Below are positions 9,501 to 16,967 of a DNA stretch of 33,297 bases, piece after piece (position 1 is the first letter of the stretch; each line of letters begins with the position of its first letter). Made by a program: the position numbers and the translations under genes. The notes beneath the pieces are model-generated. The model saw nothing but the letters and a program-made list of their open reading frames with translations. It did not search any database and was not told the DNA's origin. The DNA is from JBAJNL01 sp036881885 (GTDB taxonomy: Bacteria; Pseudomonadota; Alphaproteobacteria; Holosporales; Hepatobacteraceae): assembly GCA_036881885.1 (NCBI GenBank), contig JBAJNL010000011.1, positions 1 to 33,297 of the forward strand. The letters run 5' to 3'.

Positions 9501-10086
9501 CCCCTCGGGCGTGGCGGCGCAAACAGCGGACGGCCCCACTCCCCGCACTGGCCACACACACGTCGGTGTTAATGAGGCAAAATTAAGAGGCACCTTGATT
9601 CACGCCTTGTTAGAGCAGCTTTCCCCCAAGCCGCCCGCAACGTGGAAGGCCGCAAAGCAACTGGTGGCAACAATACATGCGGTGACTCACGCACAAATGC
9701 CGCTTTTAGAGGACGCTTTTTTAGAGTGCACCGCCCTTTTAATCGACCCTGCGTTTGCGTTTTTAACAAGCCCCCATGCCCTGCGCGAGCTTCCCTTTTG
9801 CACACAAGGCCAGACAAGCGCCTTTTTACAGGGCAACGCGATGTCCGAAACCCCACCAACAGCACTTTTAAAGGGGCGCATTGACTTTGTGCTGCCCAAA
9901 GAAGATGTGGTTTGGGTTTTGGATTTTAAAACCGATCGCACGCCGCCAAGTGCGCTGCCACACGCCTATCAAGCGCAGCTTTCACTGTATGAAAAAGCGC
10001 TGCAACCACTGTTTGCACTCCCTTTAAAGTTGGGTGTGTTGTGGACAAAAACCAAGCAATTGACCTGGCAGCCGCCTTCTATGTAA
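6577..10086 (+). CDS. addA: AddA-type helicase-nuclease for double-strand break repair
   Basis: A 1169-residue UvrD/Rep-family (SF1A) helicase with a C-terminal RecB-like nuclease domain; with AddB it resects DNA ends for RecA loading. Walker A is ASAGSGKT (residues 21-28), the helicase II motif is DEAQD (406-410), followed by GDPKQSIYSFQGA and later TVHGAKGLE (motif V) and YVALTRA (motif VI). The nuclease core is GRIDF followed by LDFKTDR (D1116, K1118) and YQAQLSLYEKAL, so all key residues are present. A proline-rich linker sits around residues 930-1000. The gene begins 144 bases from the start of the divergent transketolase gene. The usual upstream partner addB is not here, which is unusual for alphaproteobacteria. 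A weak hairpin follows the stop codon (CGCCA/TGGCG, 10091-10109). Confidence 0.95.
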   Translation: MTLTAAQKQAISPQNSVWVEASAGSGKTKVLIDRLLALLCDGTPPERLLCVTFTKAAAAEMRQRLMQRLSLWSQLAPTELHEAIEALGLQATQSRLQRARTLFDEVLALSKGLRIQTLHSFAESLLKSFPLEAGVLPTFDVMDEAAAKKLFQTTQAGHLQNALRHPQRDPLWPAIELLSQKLSESAFEDCFHEILSKRSSFALDRLGETTTLKALARALDLSPDDTNDTFQAFADKMLSQLITSLPMTGLRAAATLLSTHDKEALRQKGAIIKSFCNAPDLTTLQAFAPLWLTDKGTPRKTIFAKEVIKQLNAAACFTEDAGEALPLVQDRVWHAAQKLKVKTAFDTSQALQTLGRAFLKDYQKRKRQKGVLDYDDLLQHACHLLKHDDGWVLYKLGHGLDHILIDEAQDTSALGWQLIEGLMDVFFTGDDSQKTLFVVGDPKQSIYSFQGADPTLFYTMRDTFERRIKQMGWPFKKLSLTVSFRAAPVVLQAVDAVFAQPLARKGLGEQTVVHMAHKDIAGSVTLWPLVQEQTESRDKTQDPAAPESPPDPLEALQKQKAFFSGQAQLAFKIALYIKESLEKPLWLSAHNRPLAAGDIMILLRKRGPFMPLLVRFLKDFDLPVMGQDRLVLTHALVIQDMLALLKCCITLEDDLTLATVLKGPLVGLSEEHLMQLALRRLKHADCSLWTQLKGETEEPFAKAALFLTRLQKLARAQTVFDFYAHVLWQEGGLKKCAARLGGDVYDLLDAFLAQALVFSSTDYKEPNAFLAFFEQTDLAIKRDIATHSAQGIQILTVHGAKGLESPLVIVPDAAQNRRPNATCLWMPLFHASTPAAHTTPFAWAPLLAQPGTQALEGVLEQAKSLEDDEYNRLLYVALTRAVEHLVIAGHSSQKVTETTWYEKTRHGLLSLEVTEKRENVGTEENRTTLCLQTPLKEPPHLAPPASALATSAPPPLPLWATTPPPPEDASPLMLTPSGVAAQTADGPTPRTGHTHVGVNEAKLRGTLIHALLEQLSPKPPATWKAAKQLVATIHAVTHAQMPLLEDAFLECTALLIDPAFAFLTSPHALRELPFCTQGQTSAFLQGNAMSETPPTALLKGRIDFVLPKEDVVWVLDFKTDRTPPSALPHAYQAQLSLYEKALQPLFALPLKLGVLWTKTKQLTWQPPSM

Positions 10087-10127
10087 AAGATCGCCAAAGA
10101 AAGGTGGCGTTAAATACAAAACAAGAC

Positions 10128-10156
10128 TTGCAGAGTTGGCGTTTGCAACGTAGGAT
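10128..10156 (+). promoter_or_regulatory. Candidate sigma70-type promoter of rpsD
   Basis: TTGCAG (10128-10133), a 17-base spacer and TAGGAT (10151-10156) lie 67 bases upstream of the rpsD start codon, in the only spacer between addA and rpsD. The geometry is right but the hexamers are not full consensus. Confidence 0.4.
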
Positions 10157-10222
10157 GAAGAGGAAAGCCAAAAGCGTGATCTTAAGGCTTTGACAAGTTT
10201 AATGTGAAGTGCCAAGAGAGTT

Positions 10223-10858
10223 ATGACAAAGCGCCTATCTTCTAAATACAAGATCAACCGCCGTTATGGTGTTAATTTGTGGGGACGTGAGAAAAGCCCC
10301 GTAAATTTGCGCAACACAAAGCCCGGCCAACATGGGCCGCAGGGCAAGGGTGGTGCCGGTTCAAAGCAATCTCCCTATGGCTTACAGCTGGCAGCTAAAC
10401 AAAAGCTGCGTGGCTATTATGGCTCGATTCGTGAGCGTCAGTTTCGTCGCTTTTACAAAGAAGCCTCACGCGTGAAGGGCGACACCGGTCAAAACTTTAT
10501 TGGTCTTTTAGAGCGCCGCCTGGACGCTGTGGTTTATCACATGAAGTTTGTGCCCACCATTTTTTCGGCACGTCAGTTTGTAAATCACGGCCATGTGCTG
10601 GTAAACGGCAAGCGCGTGAATGTGCCATCATACCTTGTGAAAGAAGGCGATCGCATTGAGGTGCGCAAGACATCCAAACAAATGCCGTTGGTGATTGAAG
10701 CTTCGGCCTCGAAAGAGCGTGATGTGCCTGACTATTTGCAAGTTGATCACAAAAAGCTTGAAGGTGCATTTTTGCGTACACCCGCTTTTGAAGAGGTGCC
10801 CTACCCTGCACAAATGGAACCACAGCTGGTGATCGAGTGGTACTCGCGCCGCATCTAA
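10223..10858 (+). CDS. rpsD: Small ribosomal subunit protein S4
   Basis: Primary 16S rRNA-binding protein that starts 30S assembly. The 211 residues carry the alphaproteobacterial N-terminus (TKRLSSKYKINRRYGVNLWG), the PGQHG motif, and a central S4 RNA-binding domain (LERRLDAVVYHMKFVPTIFSARQFVNHGHVLVNG, about residues 95-130). The start ATG is preceded by an AGAGAG purine stretch 3 bases upstream. It stands alone as a single gene with its own candidate promoter rather than in an rplQ/rpoA operon, as is common in this class. Identity is secure. Confidence 0.97.
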   Translation: MTKRLSSKYKINRRYGVNLWGREKSPVNLRNTKPGQHGPQGKGGAGSKQSPYGLQLAAKQKLRGYYGSIRERQFRRFYKEASRVKGDTGQNFIGLLERRLDAVVYHMKFVPTIFSARQFVNHGHVLVNGKRVNVPSYLVKEGDRIEVRKTSKQMPLVIEASASKERDVPDYLQVDHKKLEGAFLRTPAFEEVPYPAQMEPQLVIEWYSRRI

Positions 10859-10955
10859 AGCAGAGACGCCTCAAACAAAAACGCCTTATTGGATCCCATC
10901 ATCAAACACTATCAAGCTGGGTTCGTGGGTCGTAAAAACTGTATGGCCCTTTGAT

Positions 10956-11102
10956 CGTCATCGCGAAGGCGTAGCCTGTGGTAATCCACTTGCCGGGTAC
11001 TAAAGCGGCTAAAGCACACTGGATTGCCGCGTCGAAACAAGGGTTTCTCCTCGCAATGACAATCTGATCGTCATCGCGAAGGCGCAGCCTGTAGCGATCC
11101 AC
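10956..11102 (-). repeat. Dispersed palindromic repeat cluster 1 (units B-A-B)
   Basis: Two kinds of imperfect palindrome alternate here, reading on the minus strand. Unit B (10956-10989 and 11069-11102) runs between GTGGAT and CGCGATGACG. Unit A (11020-11060) runs between TCATTGCGAGGAG and GCGGCAATCCA. They are joined by a conserved spacer containing GGCTAAAGCACAC on the plus strand. The same modules recur at 12368, 14816, 26440 and 27938. Each unit can fold into a hairpin. The cluster fills most of the gap between rpsD and the LRR-like gene; small open frames through it are artefacts of the repeat. Confidence 0.9.
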
Positions 11103-11137
11103 ACTGTCCGCTTTACAAGCCTTTTATCCAGAATGAA

Positions 11138-12280
11138 TCACACGCGTGCCCTTTTGCCAAAAGCCTTACGTAGTTTTTCGCACATCTCTTCTGAAAAACC
11201 CCTGGAGCAAGTAAGATGCAACGAAGAAAGCTCTTGCGCCCATCGCAAGAACAGCTCGCCCTGTTCATCTGTTAAAGACCCACTGGAAAGATAAAACTCC
11301 TCAAGCGTTTGCATTGAGCGAATCGCTTGAAAAAACGCCTCATCAACATGCGTGTAGCACGCAAGCGCCAACACACACAAAGGCGCACCCTGTAAAGGCG
11401 TCAGATCTTTAAGGTTGTGCTCACCCCCTAAGTGGAATATTTGCAGCGTATTGAAAGGCAACAATGCAAATTTGACATCATCAATCTGACTATCCCTTAG
11501 CTGCAAAGTGACCAAAGGCAAAGTGCCTAGAGAGCGCACAAAACCTTCAGTGACAACACCACGGTAGTTAAAATCTGTGATCTGAGGGTTGTTTTGCACA
11601 ATGCGCTCAAACAGCTTTTCCTCTATAGGCGTGCCATCATGCAAGTCCACATGCAACTCACGAAGGTTGTTCAGTTTCGCCAGTACAGCCAAGCGGTCTG
11701 TTTGGTTTGGATGCTGGCCTGTCGTGTCAAACGACATATGATCAAGAGCAAGTTCCCGAAGACAAGAGTGGCGCTGTATGTTGCGAGTTGACATTAAAGT
11801 AACGCGATACGTCATAAGAGATTCAAGCTTTTGAGGGCAAGGCAACAGCGGTAGCTCGACTGAGTCAACAGAAGTTATCGTTAGAGAGCGCACATTCACA
11901 AAGGGCTTCATCAACATGGTTGTGTTATCTGGTAACACAAGGGGGCATTGCGTATTACCCTCTATGAACAAATTAACTGTACGTGCGGCGTGTTTTAAAA
12001 GCTTCTCTTTTGCCTCGGCGTCCTCGGGCTTTGTTGATTGAAGCGTTCTTAAAGATTGCCAATCTAACACAAATGGCTCAGGACGGGACATCAGCACCTT
12101 GCGCGGTAAAGATTTGGCCACAGCAGGCGTTTTAGTTTGCAACGCGCTGGAGTTTGCCGCTGCTGCCACAAACTTGGTGTTTTCTTGCGTTTGGCCCTCT
12201 TCGCCATGAGGCGCCCACAGAGGCATACTGCCAAGACACAACAGAAAAAACGTGCAAAGTGTAATCTGTTTCATGCGCAT
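11138..12280 (-). CDS. Secreted leucine-rich-repeat-like protein
   Basis: A 380-residue protein with a signal peptide: a basic MRMK start, a hydrophobic stretch to about residue 20 and a likely cleavage near LWA-P. After a linker, residues of about 120-370 show irregular leucine-rich repeats of roughly 22-26 residues, for example LNNLRELHVDLHDG, LPLVTLQLRDSQIDD, LQIFHLGGEHNLKDLTPL, LEEFYLSSGSLTDEQ and LSSLHLTCSRGFSEE. This points to a solenoid protein-binding surface outside the cytoplasm. LRR proteins with export signals are often surface or effector proteins in host-associated bacteria; that role is inferred here. No ribosome site is obvious before the ATG at 12280. It is flanked by repeat clusters on both sides. 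Export is well supported; function is unknown. Confidence 0.75.
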   Translation of the reverse strand: MRMKQITLCTFFLLCLGSMPLWAPHGEEGQTQENTKFVAAAANSSALQTKTPAVAKSLPRKVLMSRPEPFVLDWQSLRTLQSTKPEDAEAKEKLLKHAARTVNLFIEGNTQCPLVLPDNTTMLMKPFVNVRSLTITSVDSVELPLLPCPQKLESLMTYRVTLMSTRNIQRHSCLRELALDHMSFDTTGQHPNQTDRLAVLAKLNNLRELHVDLHDGTPIEEKLFERIVQNNPQITDFNYRGVVTEGFVRSLGTLPLVTLQLRDSQIDDVKFALLPFNTLQIFHLGGEHNLKDLTPLQGAPLCVLALACYTHVDEAFFQAIRSMQTLEEFYLSSGSLTDEQGELFLRWAQELSSLHLTCSRGFSEEMCEKLRKAFGKRARV

Positions 12281-12367
12281 GTAAGAAATATTTAGACAAT
12301 ATCAAACACATGCTTAGTATTTAATGTTGTTTTGTCAATATTTTATGGCAAACCTTAGTATTTGTAT

Positions 12368-12522
12368 GTGGACCGCCACAGGTTCTGCGCATCTTCGCGA
12401 TGACGTTCTTATTTGTCATTGCGAGGAGCCCTTTTGGGCGACGCGGCAATCCATCTGTGCTATGGCCTTTTAAGTTTCTGGCCAGTGGATCGCCACAGGT
12501 GCTGCGCACCTTCGCGATGACG
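12368..12522 (+). repeat. Dispersed palindromic repeat cluster 2 (units B-A-B)
   Basis: Unit B at 12368-12405 and 12485-12522 flanks unit A at 12415-12453. Unit A contains a GCCC-TTTT-GGGC hairpin nested in TTGC...GCAA arms. Unit B contains GGTGC-TGC-GCACC nested in CGC...GCG arms. The cluster is in plus orientation in the LRR-ffh spacer (12281-12747), which holds no convincing full-length gene. Confidence 0.9.
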
Positions 12523-12526
12523 AGGT

Positions 12527-12634
12527 AATTTGCTAAACTTGCGGATGGTGGAGAATGCCTTGCGCGCGCCCATAAAAGGCAACCTCAAGGAAAGCCCTAA
12601 AGAAATGCTGCAAAAGCAGCAAGCTGCACAATAA
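12527..12634 (+). repeat. Element C copy 1, with a 29-codon open frame
   Basis: Bases 12527-12568 match element C, whose core is GCGGATGGTGGAGAATGCC. It also occurs at 14739, 26735 (reversed) and 28208. An ATG at 12545 inside the core opens a 29-codon frame beginning MVENALRAP and stopping at 12632-12634. No ribosome site is visible, so translation is doubtful. It lies a few bases after the last B unit of cluster 2. Confidence 0.7.
12599..12622 (-). terminator. Possible terminator downstream of ffh
   Basis: On the minus strand TGCTGC-TTTT-GCAGCA forms a six-base-pair hairpin followed by TTTCTTT. It lies about 125 bases past the ffh stop codon. The stem is short and the T-run interrupted, so this is weak. 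Confidence 0.3.
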
Positions 12635-12747
12635 CGCAAAAAAGCCAGCGGTTAGTCGCACATGACGAAGGAATAAGCTTACAGCCTGTATCATGACGAT
12701 TCAAAACCATCTGCGCCAGGCATGCAGCAAAGCTGGTTAACAGTGAG

Positions 12748-14169
12748 CTAAAAAGGCCTTGGGGGCTTCATACCGCCTGGCAAGGGTGGCTGGCCGCCGC
12801 CTTGTGACATGGCCGCCATCATCTCTTGCGACATCATTTGCTTGCCAAGGCCCTTTTTGTTCAACTTACCCATGCGTTTAAGCATTTTACCCATCTGCGC
12901 AAACTCTTTTAAAAGACGGTTCACCGCTGGCACATCGGTACCACTGCCAAGGGCAATACGGCGCTTGCGCGAGGCATTCAGCAGCTTGGGCCACAGGCGC
13001 TCGCGCGGCGTCATCGATCGAATAATCGCCAGCTTTTGCGTTAACGCCTTTTTGGCTTGCGCATCATCAAGCTGCGGCATCTTTGACAGCATGCCACCCA
13101 TGCCGGGAATAAAACCAAGCAGTTTTTCAAAGCTGCCAAGGCGCCCCATTTGCGACAGCTGCTTTTCCATATCGCTGAGGGTGAACAAGCCCTTTTGCAT
13201 CCGCTGGGCCGTTTGTTCAAGCTCTTTTTTATCAAGATGCTGCTCGACCTCTTCAACCAAGCCAAGGACGTCACCCATATCAAGAATGCGTTTGGCATGC
13301 CTGTCGGGATCAAAAGCTTCAAGATCTTTGATATGCTCGCCCACGCCCAAAAACTTAAGCGGTGTGCCTGTTGCCTTGGTGATCGACAACGCCGCACCGC
13401 CGCGCGCATCCCCATCAAGACGGGTAAGGGCCGAGCCCGTTATCCTCAAACGCGCATGAAACGCCTCGGCCACATGCAACGCCTCTTGCCCCATCATGGC
13501 ATCGCCCACAAAAAGAATTTCGGTGGGGTTCAGCTGCGCTTTCAGCATCTCAAGCTCTTGCATCAGCGCATCGTCAATCTGCAAACGCCCTGCTGTGTCC
13601 ACCAACAACACGTCCGCACCATCGGTTTGCGCCTCGGCCAGCGCCGCTTTTGCAATCTGCTTTGGTTTTTGATCTTGAATAGGTAGGCTGTAAACATCGG
13701 CCTGCGTGGCCAATTGCGCCAGCTGCTCACGCGCGGCGGGCCTGTAAACATCTACCGACGCCACATGCACTTTTTTGTTTTTCGTCTTTTTAAGATAGTG
13801 CGCAAGCTTACCTGTTAACGTGGTTTTACCACTGCCCTGCAAACCCACAACCAACACCACCACCGGCGCACGCGCAGCCAGATTGATATCATGGGCGCCC
13901 TCTGATGCTTGCAGCAACTTGACCAGCTCGTCATAAACAATTTTGACCACCATTTGCGAGGCCGACAAGCTTTCGGTCACCTTTTGGCCAAGGGCATCTT
14001 TTTTGATGTTCTCTAAAAAGGGCTTGATGACCGCAAGCGCCACATCGGCCTCTAAAAGGGCAATGCGGATTTCGCGCAAGGCGGCATCAAGATCGGCCTC
14101 TTTTAAAACCCCTTTGCCCTTAAGGTTTTGAAAAATATCTGACAGACGGCCTTTGAGGTTTTGAAACAT
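12748..14169 (-). CDS. ffh: Signal recognition particle GTPase Ffh
   Basis: Cytosolic SRP protein that binds 4.5S RNA and signal sequences and docks with FtsY to deliver membrane proteins. The 473 residues show the N helical domain (1-100), the G domain with P-loop GLQGSGKTTL (K115) and DTAGRL, and GDARGGAALSI. A methionine-rich M domain occupies about 300-473, with the signal-sequence finger around GFIPGMGGMLSKMPQ and the RNA-binding RKRRIALGSGTDVPAVNRLLKEF segment. The start codon has no clear ribosome site, but the N-terminus (MFQNLKGRLSDIFQNLKGKG) matches the family. No SRP RNA gene was recognised next to it. Identity is secure. Confidence 0.97.
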   Translation of the reverse strand: MFQNLKGRLSDIFQNLKGKGVLKEADLDAALREIRIALLEADVALAVIKPFLENIKKDALGQKVTESLSASQMVVKIVYDELVKLLQASEGAHDINLAARAPVVVLVVGLQGSGKTTLTGKLAHYLKKTKNKKVHVASVDVYRPAAREQLAQLATQADVYSLPIQDQKPKQIAKAALAEAQTDGADVLLVDTAGRLQIDDALMQELEMLKAQLNPTEILFVGDAMMGQEALHVAEAFHARLRITGSALTRLDGDARGGAALSITKATGTPLKFLGVGEHIKDLEAFDPDRHAKRILDMGDVLGLVEEVEQHLDKKELEQTAQRMQKGLFTLSDMEKQLSQMGRLGSFEKLLGFIPGMGGMLSKMPQLDDAQAKKALTQKLAIIRSMTPRERLWPKLLNASRKRRIALGSGTDVPAVNRLLKEFAQMGKMLKRMGKLNKKGLGKQMMSQEMMAAMSQGGGQPPLPGGMKPPRPF

Positions 14170-14260
14170 CGCTTGTTGTGCTGGTGAAACCTAATCCCCT
14201 ATTTTAACCAAGGCGCCGGCAGATGTATAGTCTTAGCTGGCAATATGGGGGTTGTTCTGT

Positions 14261-14578
14261 CTACTTATCCGCTTTTGAATCTGATTTGGACGCTTTATCC
14301 GAATCCTTTGATTGATGTGACGATGACGAATCTTTTGGATCAACATCTTTCACAGTGATTTTACCATCTTTGTTACAAACTTTTTTGTCCTTACCATTTT
14401 TCTTCACACGCCTGCACTTGCCCTCTTCAAGATACTTAGCATCTGGATTTTTATCAGCTTCCGCTTTGGCAGAACAGTACATTTTTTTTGTAAATGGTTT
14501 TTCACAGTTGGCCAAAAGTTTGGGAGACAAAGCCGTTGCCGCAACACCCACACACAAAAGTTTATAAAACATCTTCAT
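14261..14578 (-). CDS. Small secreted basic protein, unknown function
   Basis: About 105 residues when started at the ATG at 14578, which has GGAG six bases upstream; the longer frame from 14617 lacks such support. Residues 1-24 form a signal peptide (MKMFYKLLCVGVAATALSPKLLA). The mature part has four cysteines (CEKPF, YCSAKA, KCRRVKK, VCNKDG), which could make two disulfides in the periplasm. It ends in a low-complexity Ser/Lys/Asp tail (SSSSHQSKDSDKASKSD). It sits upstream of ffh on the same strand with 91 bases between. I do not recognise a family. A real exported protein is likely because of the strong ribosome site and coherent signal peptide. Confidence 0.65.
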   Translation of the reverse strand: MKMFYKLLCVGVAATALSPKLLANCEKPFTKKMYCSAKAEADKNPDAKYLEEGKCRRVKKNGKDKKVCNKDGKITVKDVDPKDSSSSHQSKDSDKASKSDSKADK

Positions 14579-14738
14579 CGAACACTCCATTGCACAAAAG
14601 AAACAACTTGTTAACAAAGGTTAAGCAATAAGGGTGCCAGAGATGCTTCAAGCGTATCCTTCACAAGGCCTCTCAAGCCATCTGAGCTGACTGATCAGCG
14701 TTTTACCCATTATTTATTGATCGAATTCTGTTTAATAG

Positions 14739-14845
14739 ATTGATTTTATTTAAAAACTTGCCAAACCTGTGAATGGTGGAGAATGCCTTGCTCAAAGACA
14801 AAAAAAATAAAAACAGCCACCACGCGCTACGTCTTCGCGATGACG
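14739..14845 (+). repeat. Element C copy 2 followed by a partial unit B
   Basis: Element C at 14739-14792 (core GAATGGTGGAGAATGCC) is followed by the right half of a B unit at 14816-14845, ending TTCGCGATGACG. The frame has a TGA just before the conserved ATG. The remainder of 14579-15020 is AT-rich and I see no gene in it; a short minus-strand frame across 14703-14960 is a by-product of the repeat. Confidence 0.75.
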
Positions 14846-15020
14846 AGGAGAGCTTTGTCTGTTCACAACGATGAAGGCCTTTATTAATTTGACACAAAAA
14901 AAGTAAGTGAAACAAAGAAAACACCTGAACGAAAAAAACGCCACCAGGTGCCACGAGCAATCATCTTCTCAATGCTTTTGAAGGTTGGGAACCACGACGA
15001 AGGAGCCGTTTGGCGATGTT

Positions 15021-15842
15021 TTATGAGGCGATCACTGTTGAAATGTCGGGTGCGTCGACGCGCTTCATGCCCACAACGTGATAGCCAGCATCCACATGGT
15101 GAATCTCACCCGTCACGCCGCTTGCCAAGTCAGACAGCAAATAAAGACCAGCGCCGCCCACATCTTGCAACGTGATGTTGCGCTTTAGGGGCGCATTCAG
15201 GCGGTTCCACTGCAAGATATAGTGAAAATCACCAATGCCCGAGGCCGCCAGGGTTTTGATCGGCCCTGCCGATAAACCATTCACACGAATATTATCACCA
15301 CCCAAATCGGCGGCAAGATAACGCACACTGGCCTCAAGCGCGGCTTTGGCCACACCCATGACATTATAGTGAGGCATTACGCGTTGCGCGCCGTGATAGC
15401 TAAGCGTTAAAAGGCTGCCACCCTTTTTCATCAAAGGACGTGCATGGCGCGCCACCGAGGTAAATGAATAGCAAGAGACATTCATGGTGTTTGCAAAATT
15501 TGCGTACGTGGTATCCACATAGGCTCCCTTGAGCTCATTTTTGTCTGAAAAAGCAATAGCGTGAATCACAAAATCGAGACTATCCCACGTTTGAGACAGG
15601 TTTTCAAACAGTGTGGCTACCTCTTCTGCTTTCGAGGCATCACACGGCAGCACCAAATCACTGCCTATCTTACCAGCCAAGGGACGCACGCGCTTTTCAA
15701 AAAGCGGATTGGGATAACTAAAAGCAAGCTCGGCACCGTGTGCTGCCAGCATTTCTGAAATACCCCAGGCAATAGACGAGGTGTTTGCCAAACCCATGAC
15801 AAGACCACGTTTTCCTTCCATCAGTTTTTGCGGTGTGCTCAT
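15021..15842 (-). CDS. fabI: Enoyl-[acyl-carrier-protein] reductase (NADH) FabI
   Basis: Last step of each type II fatty-acid elongation cycle: NADH reduction of trans-2-enoyl-ACP in the cytoplasm. The 273 residues have the FabI-type nucleotide motif GLANTSSIAWGI (17-28), CDAS, HAIAFSDKNELKG and the catalytic pair Y159 and K166 in YNVMGVAK. Y149 is at the second conserved tyrosine position, and SAGPIKTLAASGI is the substrate-loop segment that contacts triclosan-type inhibitors in this family. The length is normal. It is divergent from miaA across 87 bases that should hold both promoters. Other FAS II genes are not nearby. Identity is very secure. Confidence 0.97.
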   Translation of the reverse strand: MSTPQKLMEGKRGLVMGLANTSSIAWGISEMLAAHGAELAFSYPNPLFEKRVRPLAGKIGSDLVLPCDASKAEEVATLFENLSQTWDSLDFVIHAIAFSDKNELKGAYVDTTYANFANTMNVSCYSFTSVARHARPLMKKGGSLLTLSYHGAQRVMPHYNVMGVAKAALEASVRYLAADLGGDNIRVNGLSAGPIKTLAASGIGDFHYILQWNRLNAPLKRNITLQDVGGAGLYLLSDLASGVTGEIHHVDAGYHVVGMKRVDAPDISTVIAS

Positions 15843-15929
15843 GCTTTAAAACTCTTTTGTTTCCTTCGGTTTCGCCCTATTCTTTAAAAACTTAGCAAGA
15901 AATCAAAAAAAACAAAAGAGGGCACAACG

Positions 15930-16946
15930 TTGGTCACACCCGCTTCTTACAAAGCACATATCATCTTAGGCCCCACAGCCAGCGGCAAATCAGAAGCGGC
16001 CCTGCATTTGGCAAAGCATGCCAACGGGACGGTCATTTGTGCTGACGCGATTCAGCTTTTCAAAGGCCTTTCCTTGCTGATGGCCCAGCCCTCGAAAAAC
16101 GATGACAGCCTTGCCCCGCATCAGCTTTATGGCCATTTTGAACCAAACGCCCCTTCATGCTCGGCTGCGCTTTTTCGCAAACTGGCGCTGCAGGCCATAC
16201 AAGAGGCGCGGCAAAAAGGCATGACGCCCCTTTTGGTTGGCGGCACAGGTTTTTATATCAAGTCACTTTTGCATGGCTTGTCCGACATTCCCAGCGTACC
16301 AGACGCCCTGATGCAGCAACTCATGCGGGATGAAACAAGCGCTTTGTATGCGCGCTTACACGAAAAAGATCCCACCTCTGCCAAACGCCTGAATCCCTTT
16401 GATCGCCAGCGTGTAATGCGCGCCCTGTCGGTGATTTTGGCCACTGGCAAACCCCTATCTTATTGGCAACAGAAAAAGCGTGCGCAACCTGAAACAACAA
16501 TCACTTTTCACACCACAGTCATTAATCCGCCGCCAGACATTTTAAAGGCGCGCATTGAAAAACGGTGTGATCTTATGTTTGCGCAAGGCTTGATGGACGA
16601 GGTGGCCCACTTTCGTGATCACTTTTTGCAGCGTCTACCACACCCAACCTCCCCCGCGTTCATACAAGACAAGCACGCACGACAAATGACAACATCGACC
16701 ATACGCTCGTTTCTTGAAACGCAGCTGGGATACAGCCCAAAGTGGCCCGCCGCAACGCGCGCCCTTGGCTTTTATGAGCTTTTGTTAGCGCTTGAAGATG
16801 CCATCTCTCTTAGCGCAGCCAAAGCGCTTGTACTGCAGCGCACGCTGCAATATGCCAAACGCCAACGCACCTGGATTCGCCATCAGGTGACCGCCGATCG
16901 CACATTTGACTCTGTGGATGCTTTTAAGCAGCACCACTTGACCTAA
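15930..16946 (+). CDS. miaA: tRNA dimethylallyltransferase MiaA
   Basis: Transfers the dimethylallyl group to A37 of tRNAs reading UNN codons, the first step of i6A/ms2i6A formation. The P-loop is GPTASGKS (14-21). Further motifs are ICADAIQLFKGL, HQLYGHFEP, LVGGTGFYIKSLLHGLSDIP, and a C-terminal LQYAKRQRTWIRH. The 338 residues are slightly longer than average. The start is an uncommon TTG at 15930, chosen because GAGGG lies 7 bases upstream and the frame gives the expected residues before the P-loop. It converges with the CofE-like gene, with 21 bases between stop codons. Confidence 0.95.
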   Translation: MVTPASYKAHIILGPTASGKSEAALHLAKHANGTVICADAIQLFKGLSLLMAQPSKNDDSLAPHQLYGHFEPNAPSCSAALFRKLALQAIQEARQKGMTPLLVGGTGFYIKSLLHGLSDIPSVPDALMQQLMRDETSALYARLHEKDPTSAKRLNPFDRQRVMRALSVILATGKPLSYWQQKKRAQPETTITFHTTVINPPPDILKARIEKRCDLMFAQGLMDEVAHFRDHFLQRLPHPTSPAFIQDKHARQMTTSTIRSFLETQLGYSPKWPAATRALGFYELLLALEDAISLSAAKALVLQRTLQYAKRQRTWIRHQVTADRTFDSVDAFKQHHLT

Positions 16947-16967
16947 CAGAAACCCCAGACAGGCCTC

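Noticed and set aside
12281..12747. Possible SRP (4.5S) RNA beside ffh
   Set aside because: The conserved GGAAGGAAGCAGCC-like apical motif is absent; the spacer is filled by repeats.
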